DNA from: Wenjunlia tyrosinilytica
GTDB lineage: Bacteria; Actinomycetota; Actinomycetes; Streptomycetales; Streptomycetaceae
NCBI RefSeq assembly: GCF_014646055.1
Contig: NZ_BMMS01000012.1
Location: 62,001 to 126,000, forward strand
Reading direction: 5' to 3'
DNA length: 64,000 bases
Both the position numbers and the translations under genes were made by a program. Shown piece by piece: positions 1-7,668 of this stretch (the stretch's first letter is position 1; every line of letters begins with the position of its first letter). Below the pieces are notes generated by a model. It was not told the DNA's origin and did not search any database. It saw only the letters and a program-made list of their open reading frames with translations.

Positions 1-2
1 CC

Positions 3-788
3 AAGCGCTACCCGACGGTCCATGTGGACCCGCGTGAGCTCTTCGTGGACGACGGGGACGTGCTCACCAGCGCCGGCACGGCGGCGGGAATCGACCTGTG
101 CCTGCACGTGGTGCGCACCGACCACGGCGCCGACGTCGCCAGCGCGCTGGCCCGCCGCCTGGTCGTGCCACCGCGCAGACCGGGCGCGCAGGACCGCTAC
201 CTCGACAGGTCTTTACCGGAGGAGATCGGCGGCGACCCGCTCGCGGAGGTCGTGGCGTGGGCGCTCGAGCACATCAACGAACAGTTCGACGTCGAGACCC
301 TCGCCGCCCGTGCCTACATGAGCCGCCGCACGTTCGACCGGCGGTTCCGGACGCTGACCGGGAGCGCACCTCTGCAGTGGCTGATCACGCAGCGGGTCCT
401 CCAGGCCCAGCGGCTTCTGGAGACCTCCGACTACTCCGTGGACGAGGTCGCCCAGCGCTGCGGCTTCCGCTCCCCGGTGGCGCTGCGCGGGCACTTCCGC
501 CGCCAGCTGGGGGCCTCCCCCGCCTCCTACCGTGCCTCGTACCGGGCGCGGCGGGGCCAGGAGGAGGCCGTGGAGGCCGCGGCCGAGCCGAAGCCGCCGA
601 TGGACATGTACTCGTCCAAGCTGCCGGAACAGCACTCCCGCGCGGACTCTCTCGGGCGGCCGGACGCACAGGAAGGAGGACGGCAGCGGGCACGGGTCGA
701 GCAGTCTCCGGTCCAGGCGCGCGCGGCGACGGGTCGGCCCACTCGTGGGCCCATAGTGCCTGGACAGCGTGATCGCGCCGTAGGGTGA
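3..788 (+). CDS. GlxA-type AraC-family transcriptional regulator (5' end outside window)
   Basis: The reading frame is open at the left edge, so the start lies outside the window. The first ~60 codons match the end of a DJ-1/PfpI-like domain. An AraC-type double helix-turn-helix follows: one helix around the MSRRTFDRRF stretch, the second around VDEVAQRCGFRSPVALRGHF. This is the architecture of the GlxA family, cytoplasmic DNA-binding regulators with an amidase-like sensor domain. The C-terminal ~70 residues after the HTH are low-complexity and charged. The stop lies just before orn, with 5 nt between them, so the two may be co-transcribed. The regulated genes cannot be told from this window. 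Confidence 0.85.
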   Translation, partial: KRYPTVHVDPRELFVDDGDVLTSAGTAAGIDLCLHVVRTDHGADVASALARRLVVPPRRPGAQDRYLDRSLPEEIGGDPLAEVVAWALEHINEQFDVETLAARAYMSRRTFDRRFRTLTGSAPLQWLITQRVLQAQRLLETSDYSVDEVAQRCGFRSPVALRGHFRRQLGASPASYRASYRARRGQEEAVEAAAEPKPPMDMYSSKLPEQHSRADSLGRPDAQEGGRQRARVEQSPVQARAATGRPTRGPIVPGQRDRAVG

Positions 789-793
789 GACAC

Positions 794-1420
794 ATGAACG
801 ACCGGATGGTCTGGATCGACTGCGAGATGACGGGGCTGTCCCTGCGTGACGACGCCCTGGTGGAGGTGGCCGCACTGGTCACCGACTCCGAGCTGAACGT
901 GCTCGGCGAAGGGGTGGACATCGTGATCCGCCCGCCCGCCGAGGCCGTGGAGCAGATGCCGGAAGTGGTGCGCGAGATGCACACCGCTTCCGGCCTGCTC
1001 GACGAGCTCGACCAGGGGCTGACCCTGGCCGAGGCCGAGGAGCGGGTGCTGGCGTACATCCGCGAGCACGTGGCGGAGCCGCGCAAGGCCCCCCTGTGCG
1101 GAAATTCGGTGGCCACCGACCGGGGCTTCCTCGCCCGGGACATGCCCGACCTCGAAGGCCACCTGCACTACCGGCTCGTGGACGTCTCCTCGATCAAGGA
1201 GCTGGCCCGCCGCTGGTACCCGAGGGCGTACTACAACAGCCCCGAGAAGAACGGCAATCACCGGGCGCTGGCGGACATCCGCGAGTCGATCGCGGAGCTG
1301 AAGTACTACCGCGAGGCGGTCTTCGTGCCGCAGCCGGGCCCGGACACGGACACCTCGCGCACGATCGCCGCGAAGTACGTGCTGCCGCCCACCCCGACGG
1401 AGTCCTCGACGGCCTCCTGA
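794..1420 (+). CDS. orn: Oligoribonuclease
   Basis: 3'-to-5' exoribonuclease of the DEDDh superfamily that finishes RNA decay by degrading short oligoribonucleotides, including pGpG from c-di-GMP turnover. Visible motifs: Exo I WIDCEMTGL with Asp9 and Glu11, Exo II around CGNSVATDRGFL, and Exo III around YNSPEKNGNHRALADI with the catalytic His and Asp. The length of 208 aa is normal for the family apart from a slightly long Pro/Thr-rich tail. ATG 794 is preferred because the family begins MNDRMVWIDCE; GTG 785 would add three residues. The gene follows the AraC regulator and precedes tRNA-His, the usual Streptomyces order. Confidence 0.97.
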   Translation: MNDRMVWIDCEMTGLSLRDDALVEVAALVTDSELNVLGEGVDIVIRPPAEAVEQMPEVVREMHTASGLLDELDQGLTLAEAEERVLAYIREHVAEPRKAPLCGNSVATDRGFLARDMPDLEGHLHYRLVDVSSIKELARRWYPRAYYNSPEKNGNHRALADIRESIAELKYYREAVFVPQPGPDTDTSRTIAAKYVLPPTPTESSTAS

Positions 1421-1510
1421 GCGGTCGGCGCGCCGCCCGAAAACGTGGCGGCGAGCACCCCCTCGGACCCTGTACACTTTTTCAGGCCGGTGCGAAACAG
1501 CGCCGGTGAT

Positions 1511-1584
1511 GGTGGGTGTAGCTCAGTTGGTAGAGCACCTGGTTGTGGTCCAGGTGGCCGCGGGTTCAAGTCCCGTCACTCACC
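1511..1584 (+). tRNA. tRNA-His (anticodon GTG)
   Basis: A full cloverleaf can be drawn. The acceptor arm GTGGGTG (1512-1518) pairs with CACTCAC (1577-1583) with one G-U. The D stem is GCTC/GAGC, the anticodon stem CCTGG/CCAGG with loop TTGTGGT places GTG at 1545-1547, and the T arm has loop TTCAAGT. The histidine-specific extra G at -1 (1511) faces discriminator C73 (1584). CCA is not encoded. Confidence 0.98.
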
Positions 1585-1592
1585 CTTTCAGG

Positions 1593-1627
1593 ATCGGGCC
1601 CGGACGGCATCGCCGTCGGGGCCCGAT
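1593..1627 (+). terminator. Hairpin terminator after tRNA-His
   Basis: A 16-bp stem (1593-1608 with 1612-1627), interrupted by one G/G mismatch, encloses a 3-nt loop 9 nt beyond the mature tRNA end. There is no T tract, as is common in Streptomyces. Confidence 0.8.
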
Positions 1628-1841
1628 GCGCGCCGGGGGCTCATGGGCATCCCGGGACCGGTGCGGCTTCCCGCACCCGGCGCCCGGTGAGGATGTTTTG
1701 CCCCGGGAGGGTGGGGCTTCCTACCGTGGGCACGGCGCTGTTCCGCGCCCGCCCCTCGAACCGGTGCTCACGCCACCGGACCCCGGAGGGTGAGGGGGAC
1801 CTCGAGTCCTCGGAACGCCGAACCGATTCCTTCGCCCTTCC

Positions 1842-2075
1842 GTCGGCTACGAGCAGGCGCGCGGCCTGCGGGTGCCGGGCCGGAGCGGCCCGCGGGTGCC
1901 GGGCCGGAGCGGTGACGGGCGGTTCCGGGCCAACGCGAGCAAGACGGTCGATGTGCCCGTGGAGCGCCTGTACACCTCGTTCGAGGACGCGGCCGAGCGT
2001 TCCGCCTGGCCGGCGGGCGACTTCGAGATCCGCACGGCCACCGCGCCCGAGTCCCTTCGCGCGGACTGGCCCGGT
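1842..2075 (+). pseudogene. Remnant of a DUF4287/SRPBCC-type protein
   Basis: About 78 codons, starting VGYEQARGLRVPG and running through SKTVDVPVERLY, resemble the middle of Streptomyces proteins that join a DUF4287 tail to an SRPBCC/AHSA1 domain. There is no start codon or N-terminal half. The similarity stops near position 2075, after which the frame becomes Gly-rich low complexity. A 24-bp tandem duplication at 1868-1912 has repeated eight codons (RVPGRSG twice). I read this as a decayed fragment. The family label is from memory and should be checked by a protein search. Confidence 0.5.
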
Positions 2076-2204
2076 GGTGGTGGCCGCGGCGTTGGTGCCG
2101 GCGGTGGCACAGGCCGTCGCGTTGGTGGTGACGCAGGCCGTGGCGGCGGTGGTGGCCTTCGTCGGGGCGCACGGCCGCGCCGCCTGCCTCGGGGCCGGGC
2201 GGCT

Positions 2205-2375
2205 CATCTCGGCGCGGATGGGTACGCCGGTCTCCTGGAGCGCCTTCAGGGCCCGCTCCCGCCCGGTGCGGGTGCCGACCTCGAAGTGCCGCGCCGGCCG
2301 CCGGGCGCCGCGGGGCATCGGCGCCATCGCGCGCAGTGCCTCCACGAGCGTGTACAGCCGGTCCGTGCGGTTCAC
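2205..2375 (-). pseudogene. Remnant of a WYL/YafY-type transcriptional regulator
   Basis: Read on the minus strand from a GTG at 2375, about 57 codons begin VNRTDRLYTLVEALRA and include ARHFEVGTRTGRERALKALQ and TGVPI. This is the N-terminal winged helix of WYL-domain (YafY/DeoR-like) regulators. The WYL ligand domain is absent: the frame continues into Ala/Thr-rich low complexity and then the neighbouring remnant. It faces the DUF4287-like remnant at 1842-2075, so the two look like the surviving ends of two convergent genes joined by a deletion. Confidence 0.55.
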
Positions 2376-2480
2376 GGGCGTAGACCCCACGCGCCCCACG
2401 CGCGGCGCCCACTGCGCCAAATGAGCGGCGTCGCAACGCAATTGGGGTGCGCGGACCGCCGGTCGGCCCACAATGTGCGG

Positions 2481-2852
2481 ATGGATGGAGAGTTCGAGGC
2501 CGCGTTCGAGCCAGTCCTGCGGGACCTGCGGGCGAGTTGCGCCGTGCTGCCCGACGTCCGCGTGGAGGACCACTGGGTCATGCTCTTCGCCCCGGACGGC
2601 AGCGGCCAGGGCGTCGCGGTCTGGCCCTGCCAGGAGTTCCCCGACCAGGTGGCCAACCTCGCCGACCAGGTCCAGGAGTGGGCCGTCGAGGCCCTGTGGT
2701 CGCAAGGTCTCCCGGCCGTCTGGCCCCAGTGCCCCGACCACCCCGACGCCCACCCCCTCACGGCAGTGGTGTCCGCCTGCGAAGCAGTCTGGACCTGTCC
2801 CAAAACCGCCCGCCAGGTGGCCGCGGTGGGCCAACTCCCCGGCCTCTCGTAG
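2481..2852 (+). CDS. Hypothetical protein, 123 aa
   Basis: A small acidic soluble protein beginning MDGEFEAAFEPVLRDLRA. It contains VEDHWVMLFAPDGSGQGVAVWP and a C-terminal stretch rich in Trp, Cys and His (WPQCPDHPDAHPL, WTCPK). It has no signal peptide or membrane segment. Codon use is typical Streptomyces, so it is probably a real gene. A GTG two codons upstream (2475) is an alternative start. Family not recognised and no function proposed. It is convergent with the LacI regulator downstream. Confidence 0.7.
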   Translation: MDGEFEAAFEPVLRDLRASCAVLPDVRVEDHWVMLFAPDGSGQGVAVWPCQEFPDQVANLADQVQEWAVEALWSQGLPAVWPQCPDHPDAHPLTAVVSACEAVWTCPKTARQVAAVGQLPGLS

Positions 2853-2945
2853 CCGTAGGAGAGCGAACACTCACCCCCGGTCTTGGGCGCGACGGCGTGG
2901 CCGGGGGCCCGGTGCGAGCCCCGGGGCGCCGCTGAGGGTGGCGTG

Positions 2946-3977
2946 CTACGCCGAGCGTCTTCTCACCAGCTCCGTCGGGAGGACCATCCGGCGGTGGTCG
3001 CGGCCCGGGGTCGCCATTTCCTCGAGGAGCAGGCGCGCCATCGTGCGGCCCATTTCCTCCGTGGGCTGGCGGACGCTGGTCAGGGGTGGGTCGGTGTGGC
3101 GGGCGACCACCGAGTCGTCGAAGCCGATCAGCGCGACGTCGTCCGGGACCGAGCGGCCGCTCTCGCGCAGGATCCGCAGGGCGCCCGAAGCCATGACGTC
3201 CGAGGCGGCGAACACCGCGTCCACGTCGGGGCGGCGCACCAGGAGCCTGCGCATCGCCTCGCGGCCGCCCTCCTCGGTGAAGTCCGCGTGGGCGACCAGC
3301 CGCTCGTCGGGCTCGTGGCCGCTGTCCGCGATTGCCTGCCGGTAGCCGTCTAGGCGGCATCGCGCCACGTCCATGTCCGGCGGGCCGGTGATGGTGGCGA
3401 CGGCCCTGCTGCCGCGGACCTCCACCAGGTGGCGGACGGCGAGGCGAGCTCCCCCGACGTTGTCGGAGTCCACATGGCTCACCGGCTCCGGCCCCGAGCG
3501 GCGGCCGGACAGGACGGCCGGCATCTCGATCCGTTTCAGCAGGTCGGGCAGAGGGTCGTCCTGGTGGACCGAGACCATGAGGACCCCGTCCACCCGGTGG
3601 GCGGACAGGTATTGGGCGAGGCGCTGGCGCTCGTGGGAGGTGCGGACGAGGGTCAGCAGGAGCTGCATGTCGGTGCCGGCGAGCTCCGCGCTGACACCGC
3701 GGACGATGTCGGAGAAGTAGGGTTCGGCGAACAGCCGGGTCTGCGGCTCGGGGATCACCAGGGCGACGGCGTCCGTCCTGCTGGTGACGAGGGAGCGGGC
3801 CACGCGGTTGGGCACATAGCCGAGCTCCGCGATGGCCTCCTGCACGGCGGCCCTCGCCTGCTCGCTGACCCTGGGCGATCCATTGATGACCCGGGAGACC
3901 GTGCCCCGGCCGACCCCGGCCCGGACCGCCACCTCCTCCAGTGTGGGCCTGCGGCCCCGCGCTCTCGTCTGTGTCAT
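2946..3977 (-). CDS. LacI-family transcriptional regulator, CebR-like
   Basis: A 343-residue repressor. The N-terminal LacI helix-turn-helix (PTLEEVAVRAGVGRGTVSRV, about residues 11-30) is followed by the hinge helix and a periplasmic-binding-protein-like sugar-sensing domain (about residues 65-340). The ATG at 3977 (MTQTRARGRRP) was chosen over an upstream ATG at 4010, which would add 11 residues unlike the family. It is divergent from a sugar ABC importer. Between them, at 4072-4085, is a perfect palindrome identical to the operator known for CebR, the cellobiose/cellotriose-responsive repressor of Streptomyces. It therefore probably represses the importer and is released by a cello-oligosaccharide or similar sugar. 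The ligand is inferred. Confidence 0.9.
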   Translation of the reverse strand: MTQTRARGRRPTLEEVAVRAGVGRGTVSRVINGSPRVSEQARAAVQEAIAELGYVPNRVARSLVTSRTDAVALVIPEPQTRLFAEPYFSDIVRGVSAELAGTDMQLLLTLVRTSHERQRLAQYLSAHRVDGVLMVSVHQDDPLPDLLKRIEMPAVLSGRRSGPEPVSHVDSDNVGGARLAVRHLVEVRGSRAVATITGPPDMDVARCRLDGYRQAIADSGHEPDERLVAHADFTEEGGREAMRRLLVRRPDVDAVFAASDVMASGALRILRESGRSVPDDVALIGFDDSVVARHTDPPLTSVRQPTEEMGRTMARLLLEEMATPGRDHRRMVLPTELVRRRSA

Positions 3978-4059
3978 CCCCGCCCCTCTCCCCGGACCGC
4001 ACACCGCCAACTACGCAATGATCTCGCCCCCGTGGCCGAAATAGCTCCGTTCGCAAGTA

Positions 4060-4089
4060 TTGACACCCTAATGGGAGCGCTCCCACACT
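4060..4089 (+). promoter_or_regulatory. Promoter with CebR-type operator
   Basis: A TTGACA -35-like element (4060-4065) is followed by the perfect 14-bp palindrome TGGGAGCGCTCCCA at 4072-4085. The palindrome fills the spacer up to a weak -10-like region near 4083-4089. It lies 36 bp upstream of the binding-protein start codon and between the divergent repressor and importer genes. The palindrome matches the known CebR operator. Bound repressor would block this promoter directly. Confidence 0.85.
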
Positions 4090-4121
4090 CTCACACAACG
4101 TGCTGCCGCTAGGAGGACCGA

Positions 4122-5438
4122 ATGCGAACCCCCCGCAAAGGACACCCCGGAAGAACCGCCGCGCTTCTGTGCGCCGCCGTGCTCGCGACCGGGCTCGCGG
4201 GATGCGGTGGTGACGGCGGCGGGGACGGACAGGGCTCGTCCGGCGGCAGGACCACGCTCAACCTCGGCCTGTTCGGCGTCATGGGCTACGAGGAGGCCGG
4301 GCTGTTCAAGGAGTACGAGGCCCAGCACCCGGACATCCGGATCAAGTCGACGTCCACCGCGGACGAGCAGAACTACTACCGCACCCTCCAGACCCGCCTC
4401 GCCGCCAACTCCGGCCTCGCCGACATCCAGGCGCTCGAGGTCGGCCGCATCCGCGAGGTCGCCACCGTCCAGTCGGCGAAGTTCACGGACATGTCCACCG
4501 CCGCGGGGGTGAAGGAGGACGGCTGGCTGCCGTGGAAGTGGGCGCAGGCCAAGGCCCCGGACGGCAAGGTCATCGGACTCGGCACCGATATAGGGCCCAT
4601 GGCGATCTGCTACCGCAAGGACATGTTCGCCAAGGCCGGGCTGCCCACCGACCGGCAGGCGGTGGCCGGCCTGTGGTCCTCGGGCTGGGACGCCTACGTG
4701 GAGGCCGGGCGGAAGTTCAAGAAGGACTACCCCGACCGCAAGGTGGCCTACATGGACACCGCCAGCGGCCTCAACAACGCCATGACCGCCTCCGCCGCCA
4801 GGCAGTACTACGACGCCGACGGCAAGGCGATCTACAAGGACAACCCCTTGGTCCGCAAGGCCTGGACGCTTTCCACCCAGGCCGCTCGGGACGGACTCAC
4901 CGCGAAACTGCGCCAGTTCGACACCGCGTGGGACCAGGGCTTCTCCAACTCCCGCTTCGCCACCGTGGTCTGCCCCGCCTGGATGACCGCGCACATCGCC
5001 GACAAGGCCGGTCCGGCGAACAAGGACAAGTGGGATGTGGCCGCTCCCCCGGCCGGCGCCAACTGGGGCGGCTCCTTCCTCGCCGTCCCGGCCACCGGCA
5101 AGCACGTCAAGGAGGCGCAGGCGCTCGCCGCCTGGCTGACCGCCCCCGAGCAGGAGGCGAAGCTGTTCGAGGAACAGGGCCTCTTCCCGTCCTCGACCGG
5201 CGCGATCTCCGCCTCCGGGGTCTCGGCCGCCAAGCTCGCCTACTTCAACAACGCCCCGATAGGCAAGATCTTCGGGGACTCGGCGAAGTCCATCCCCGTG
5301 GCGGTCCTCGGGCCGAAGGACGGCGCCATCAAGGACAGCATCTCCAACGGCATCCAACTCGTCGAGCAGCAGGGCAAGAGCCCCGAGGACGCCTGGAAGG
5401 CGACGACGAAGACGATCGACAAGGACGTCATCGGCTGA
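4122..5438 (+). CDS. Sugar ABC transporter substrate-binding lipoprotein, CebE-like
   Basis: A 438-residue extracellular solute-binding protein (family 1). It has a lipoprotein signal peptide with the lipobox LAGC (Cys28) followed by a Gly/Asp-rich linker. The body contains VIGLGTDIGPMAICYRKDMF and NWGGSFLAVPATGKH, closely resembling CebE, which binds cellobiose and cellotriose at the membrane surface. The start is fixed by a strong AGGAGG at 4111-4116. It is first in an operon with two permeases and sits next to a CebR-type operator. No ATPase gene is linked, as expected for Streptomyces sugar importers that share the ATPase MsiK. Substrate is inferred. Confidence 0.88.
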   Translation: MRTPRKGHPGRTAALLCAAVLATGLAGCGGDGGGDGQGSSGGRTTLNLGLFGVMGYEEAGLFKEYEAQHPDIRIKSTSTADEQNYYRTLQTRLAANSGLADIQALEVGRIREVATVQSAKFTDMSTAAGVKEDGWLPWKWAQAKAPDGKVIGLGTDIGPMAICYRKDMFAKAGLPTDRQAVAGLWSSGWDAYVEAGRKFKKDYPDRKVAYMDTASGLNNAMTASAARQYYDADGKAIYKDNPLVRKAWTLSTQAARDGLTAKLRQFDTAWDQGFSNSRFATVVCPAWMTAHIADKAGPANKDKWDVAAPPAGANWGGSFLAVPATGKHVKEAQALAAWLTAPEQEAKLFEEQGLFPSSTGAISASGVSAAKLAYFNNAPIGKIFGDSAKSIPVAVLGPKDGAIKDSISNGIQLVEQQGKSPEDAWKATTKTIDKDVIG

Positions 5439-5518
5439 CCCGCGCGGCACGCGCAGACTCCGGCCGGTCCGCTCAGCACCCGCGGGCCGGCCCGGCCGCC
5501 CGACGGAAGGACGCCCCC

Positions 5519-6493
5519 TTGGCCGCCCCCGCACTCACCGACACGCACGACGCGCCCGCTCCCGTCCCGCAGGCACCACCGGGGCGCACGAGGCGGTCCC
5601 TGTCCGACTGGCTCGACCGCACGGCGGCCCCGTACGCCTATGTCACCCCGTTCTTCGCCGTGTTCGCGGCCTTCGGCCTCTATCCGCTGCTCTACACGGG
5701 CTGGATCTCCCTGCACCGGGTGGAGTTGCAGACCCCGGACCGGCGCGAATGGGTGGGGCTCGGCAACTACACCGAGATGCTGGTCGACGACCGGTTCTGG
5801 AACGCGCTGTGGAACACCTTCACGATCGGGGTGATCTCCACCGTCCCGCAGTTGCTGATGGCGCTGGGCCTGGCGCACCTGCTCAACTACAAACTGCGCG
5901 GCTCCGCCTTCTTCCGCGTCGCCGTGCTCACCCCGCACGCGACCTCGGTGGCGGCGGGCACGCTGGTGTTCTCCCTGATGTTCGGCCGCGACTTCGGCAT
6001 GATCAACTGGCTGCTGGACCTCGTCGGAGTGCACCCGGTCGACTGGGAGTCCGGCCACTGGACCTCGCAGATCGCGATCGGCTCCATCGTCACCTGGCGC
6101 TGGACCGGCTACAACGCGCTCGTCTACCTCGCCGCGATGCAGTCCGTCCCCACCGACCTCTACGAGGCATCCGCGATCGACGGTGCCTCACGATGGCAGC
6201 AGTTCAGGAAGGTGACCATCCCCTCGCTGCGGCCGACGATCCTGTTCACCGTCGTGGTCTCGACGATCGGCGCGACCCAGCTGTTCGGTGAGCCGCTGCT
6301 GTTCGGCGGCACCGCGGGGGCCCGCGGAGGGACCGACGGGCAGTACCAGACCCTGGGGGTGCTGCTGTACCAGCAGGGCTGGGCGCTGTTCCACTTCGGC
6401 CGCGCGGCCGCCATCGCCTGGGCGATGTTCCTGATCCTCATCCTGATCGCCGCCGTCAACGCCCTTGTCTCGCGCCGTCTGCGCCGAGCCTGA
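5519..6493 (+). CDS. Sugar ABC transporter permease (CebF-like)
   Basis: A 324-residue inner-membrane permease of the MalF/CebF type with six predicted transmembrane segments. The binding-protein-dependent transport signature appears near the C-terminal third as ASAIDGASRWQQFRKVTIPSL (the EAA loop that contacts the ATPase). The start is a TTG at 5519, supported by GGAAGG about 8 nt upstream; no ATG or GTG fits before the first membrane segment. It lies 80 bp after the binding protein and 18 bp before the second permease, clearly one operon. Confidence 0.9.
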   Translation: MAAPALTDTHDAPAPVPQAPPGRTRRSLSDWLDRTAAPYAYVTPFFAVFAAFGLYPLLYTGWISLHRVELQTPDRREWVGLGNYTEMLVDDRFWNALWNTFTIGVISTVPQLLMALGLAHLLNYKLRGSAFFRVAVLTPHATSVAAGTLVFSLMFGRDFGMINWLLDLVGVHPVDWESGHWTSQIAIGSIVTWRWTGYNALVYLAAMQSVPTDLYEASAIDGASRWQQFRKVTIPSLRPTILFTVVVSTIGATQLFGEPLLFGGTAGARGGTDGQYQTLGVLLYQQGWALFHFGRAAAIAWAMFLILILIAAVNALVSRRLRRA

Positions 6494-6511
6494 CGTCCTG
6501 GAGCAGCCGAC

Positions 6512-7369
6512 ATGACCACCCCTGCCCTGCGCCTGCGGCCCGGTGCGGGACGCCAGCTCCACGGCGGCCCGGTCACCTTCGTGGTACTCGCCGTCGCCGC
6601 CATCGTCTCGCTCTTCCCCCTGTACTGGACGGTGGTGGCCGCGTCCACCTCCAACAACAGGATCACCCGGACCCCGCCGCCGCTCGTGCCCGGCGCGAAC
6701 CTGGCGCACAACCTCAAGGAGGCCTACACCCAGGTCCACATGGGCACCGCCCTGGTGAACACCTTCTTCGTCGCAGGGTCGGTGGCGCTGGCCACGGTGC
6801 TGTTCGCGACGCTCGCCGGATTCGCCTTCGCCAAGCTGCGGTTCAAAGGCCGCAGTCTCCTGCTCATGCTGGTGATCGGCACGATGATGGTGCCGCCGCA
6901 GCTCGGTGTGGTGCCGCTGTTCATGCTCATGGGCGACCTGGGCTGGAGCAACCAGCTCCAGGCGGTCGTCCTGCCCACCCTCGTCAGCGCCTTCGGTGTG
7001 TTCTTCATGCGGCAGTACCTGGCCGAGGCACTGCCGACCGAGCTGATCGAGGCCGCCCGGGTGGACGGCGCCCACTCACTGCGGATCTTCTGGCATGTGG
7101 TGCTGCCGGTGGCCAGGCCCGCGATGGCCGTGCTGGGCATGCTGACCTTCGTCCAGTCCTGGAACGACCTGTTCTGGCCCATGATCGTGCTCAACGGGGA
7201 CAACCCGACCGTCCAGGTCGCGCTCAGCGAGCTCGGTCAGGGGTATGTCCCCGACCGCTCCGTCATCATGGCCGGCGCCCTCCTGGGGACCCTGCCGCTC
7301 CTGCTCGTCTTCGTGGTCCTCGGCAGGCAGATCGTCGGCGGGATCATGCAGGGCGCGGTCAAGGGTTAG
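6512..7369 (+). CDS. Sugar ABC transporter permease (CebG-like)
   Basis: A 285-residue MalG/CebG-type permease with six predicted membrane segments. The EAA-loop region is IEAARVDGAHSLRIFWHVVLP. It pairs with the upstream permease to form the membrane channel for the sugar bound by the lipoprotein. It is the last gene of the operon. In the known ceb operons a beta-glucosidase gene follows here, but in this window the operon ends in two strong hairpins. Intracellular hydrolysis must therefore be encoded elsewhere, possibly partly by the GH3 gene at 41.7 kb. Confidence 0.9.
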   Translation: MTTPALRLRPGAGRQLHGGPVTFVVLAVAAIVSLFPLYWTVVAASTSNNRITRTPPPLVPGANLAHNLKEAYTQVHMGTALVNTFFVAGSVALATVLFATLAGFAFAKLRFKGRSLLLMLVIGTMMVPPQLGVVPLFMLMGDLGWSNQLQAVVLPTLVSAFGVFFMRQYLAEALPTELIEAARVDGAHSLRIFWHVVLPVARPAMAVLGMLTFVQSWNDLFWPMIVLNGDNPTVQVALSELGQGYVPDRSVIMAGALLGTLPLLLVFVVLGRQIVGGIMQGAVKG

Positions 7370-7496
7370 CGCCGCCTCCCCCACCCCCTTCCCCGCCCTT
7401 CCCCGCCCTCTTCACACCTGTCCGCACCCCTTCGACGGGAGGCTTGCCACATGACCGCCGCGGGAGCCGGCGAGCCCCTCGGGCGCGGAGCCCGAA

Positions 7497-7529
7497 CCGC
7501 CGAGCCCGGACGCGGTCCGGGCTCGGCGG
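7497..7529 (+). terminator. Hairpin terminator, first of two
   Basis: A perfect 15-bp stem (7497-7511 with 7515-7529) with a GCG loop, about 130 bp after the second permease. Together with the next hairpin it separates the importer operon from the convergent glycosidase gene. A short ATG frame at 7451-7672 covers both hairpins and is not credible as a gene. Confidence 0.85.
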
Positions 7530-7542
7530 GAAGGAGCAGGCG

Positions 7543-7588
7543 GGCGGCGGGGCGCTCCGGGTCCTCCCTTCCGGAGCGTCCCGCCGCC
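7543..7588. terminator. Hairpin terminator, second of two
   Basis: An 18-bp stem (7543-7560 with 7571-7588), with a single G-T wobble and a 10-nt loop. It lies between convergent genes and could terminate transcription from either side. Confidence 0.8.
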
Positions 7589-7668
7589 GCGTTCGCCAGG
7601 GCCTGTCCTCCCTGGCCGCCGTCGGGTGCCGGGGGCGCCCTTCGGCCGCTGGTGGGCGCGGCTGCCGC

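Noticed and set aside
1641-2870. Single long minus-strand gene covering the remnants
   Set aside because: Only about 57 codons resemble a regulator; the rest is low complexity and the antisense of the 2481-2852 gene.
4068-5534. Minus-strand frame of 488 codons opposite the sugar-binding protein
   Set aside because: Shadow of a clear lipoprotein gene; no motif and an unnatural composition.
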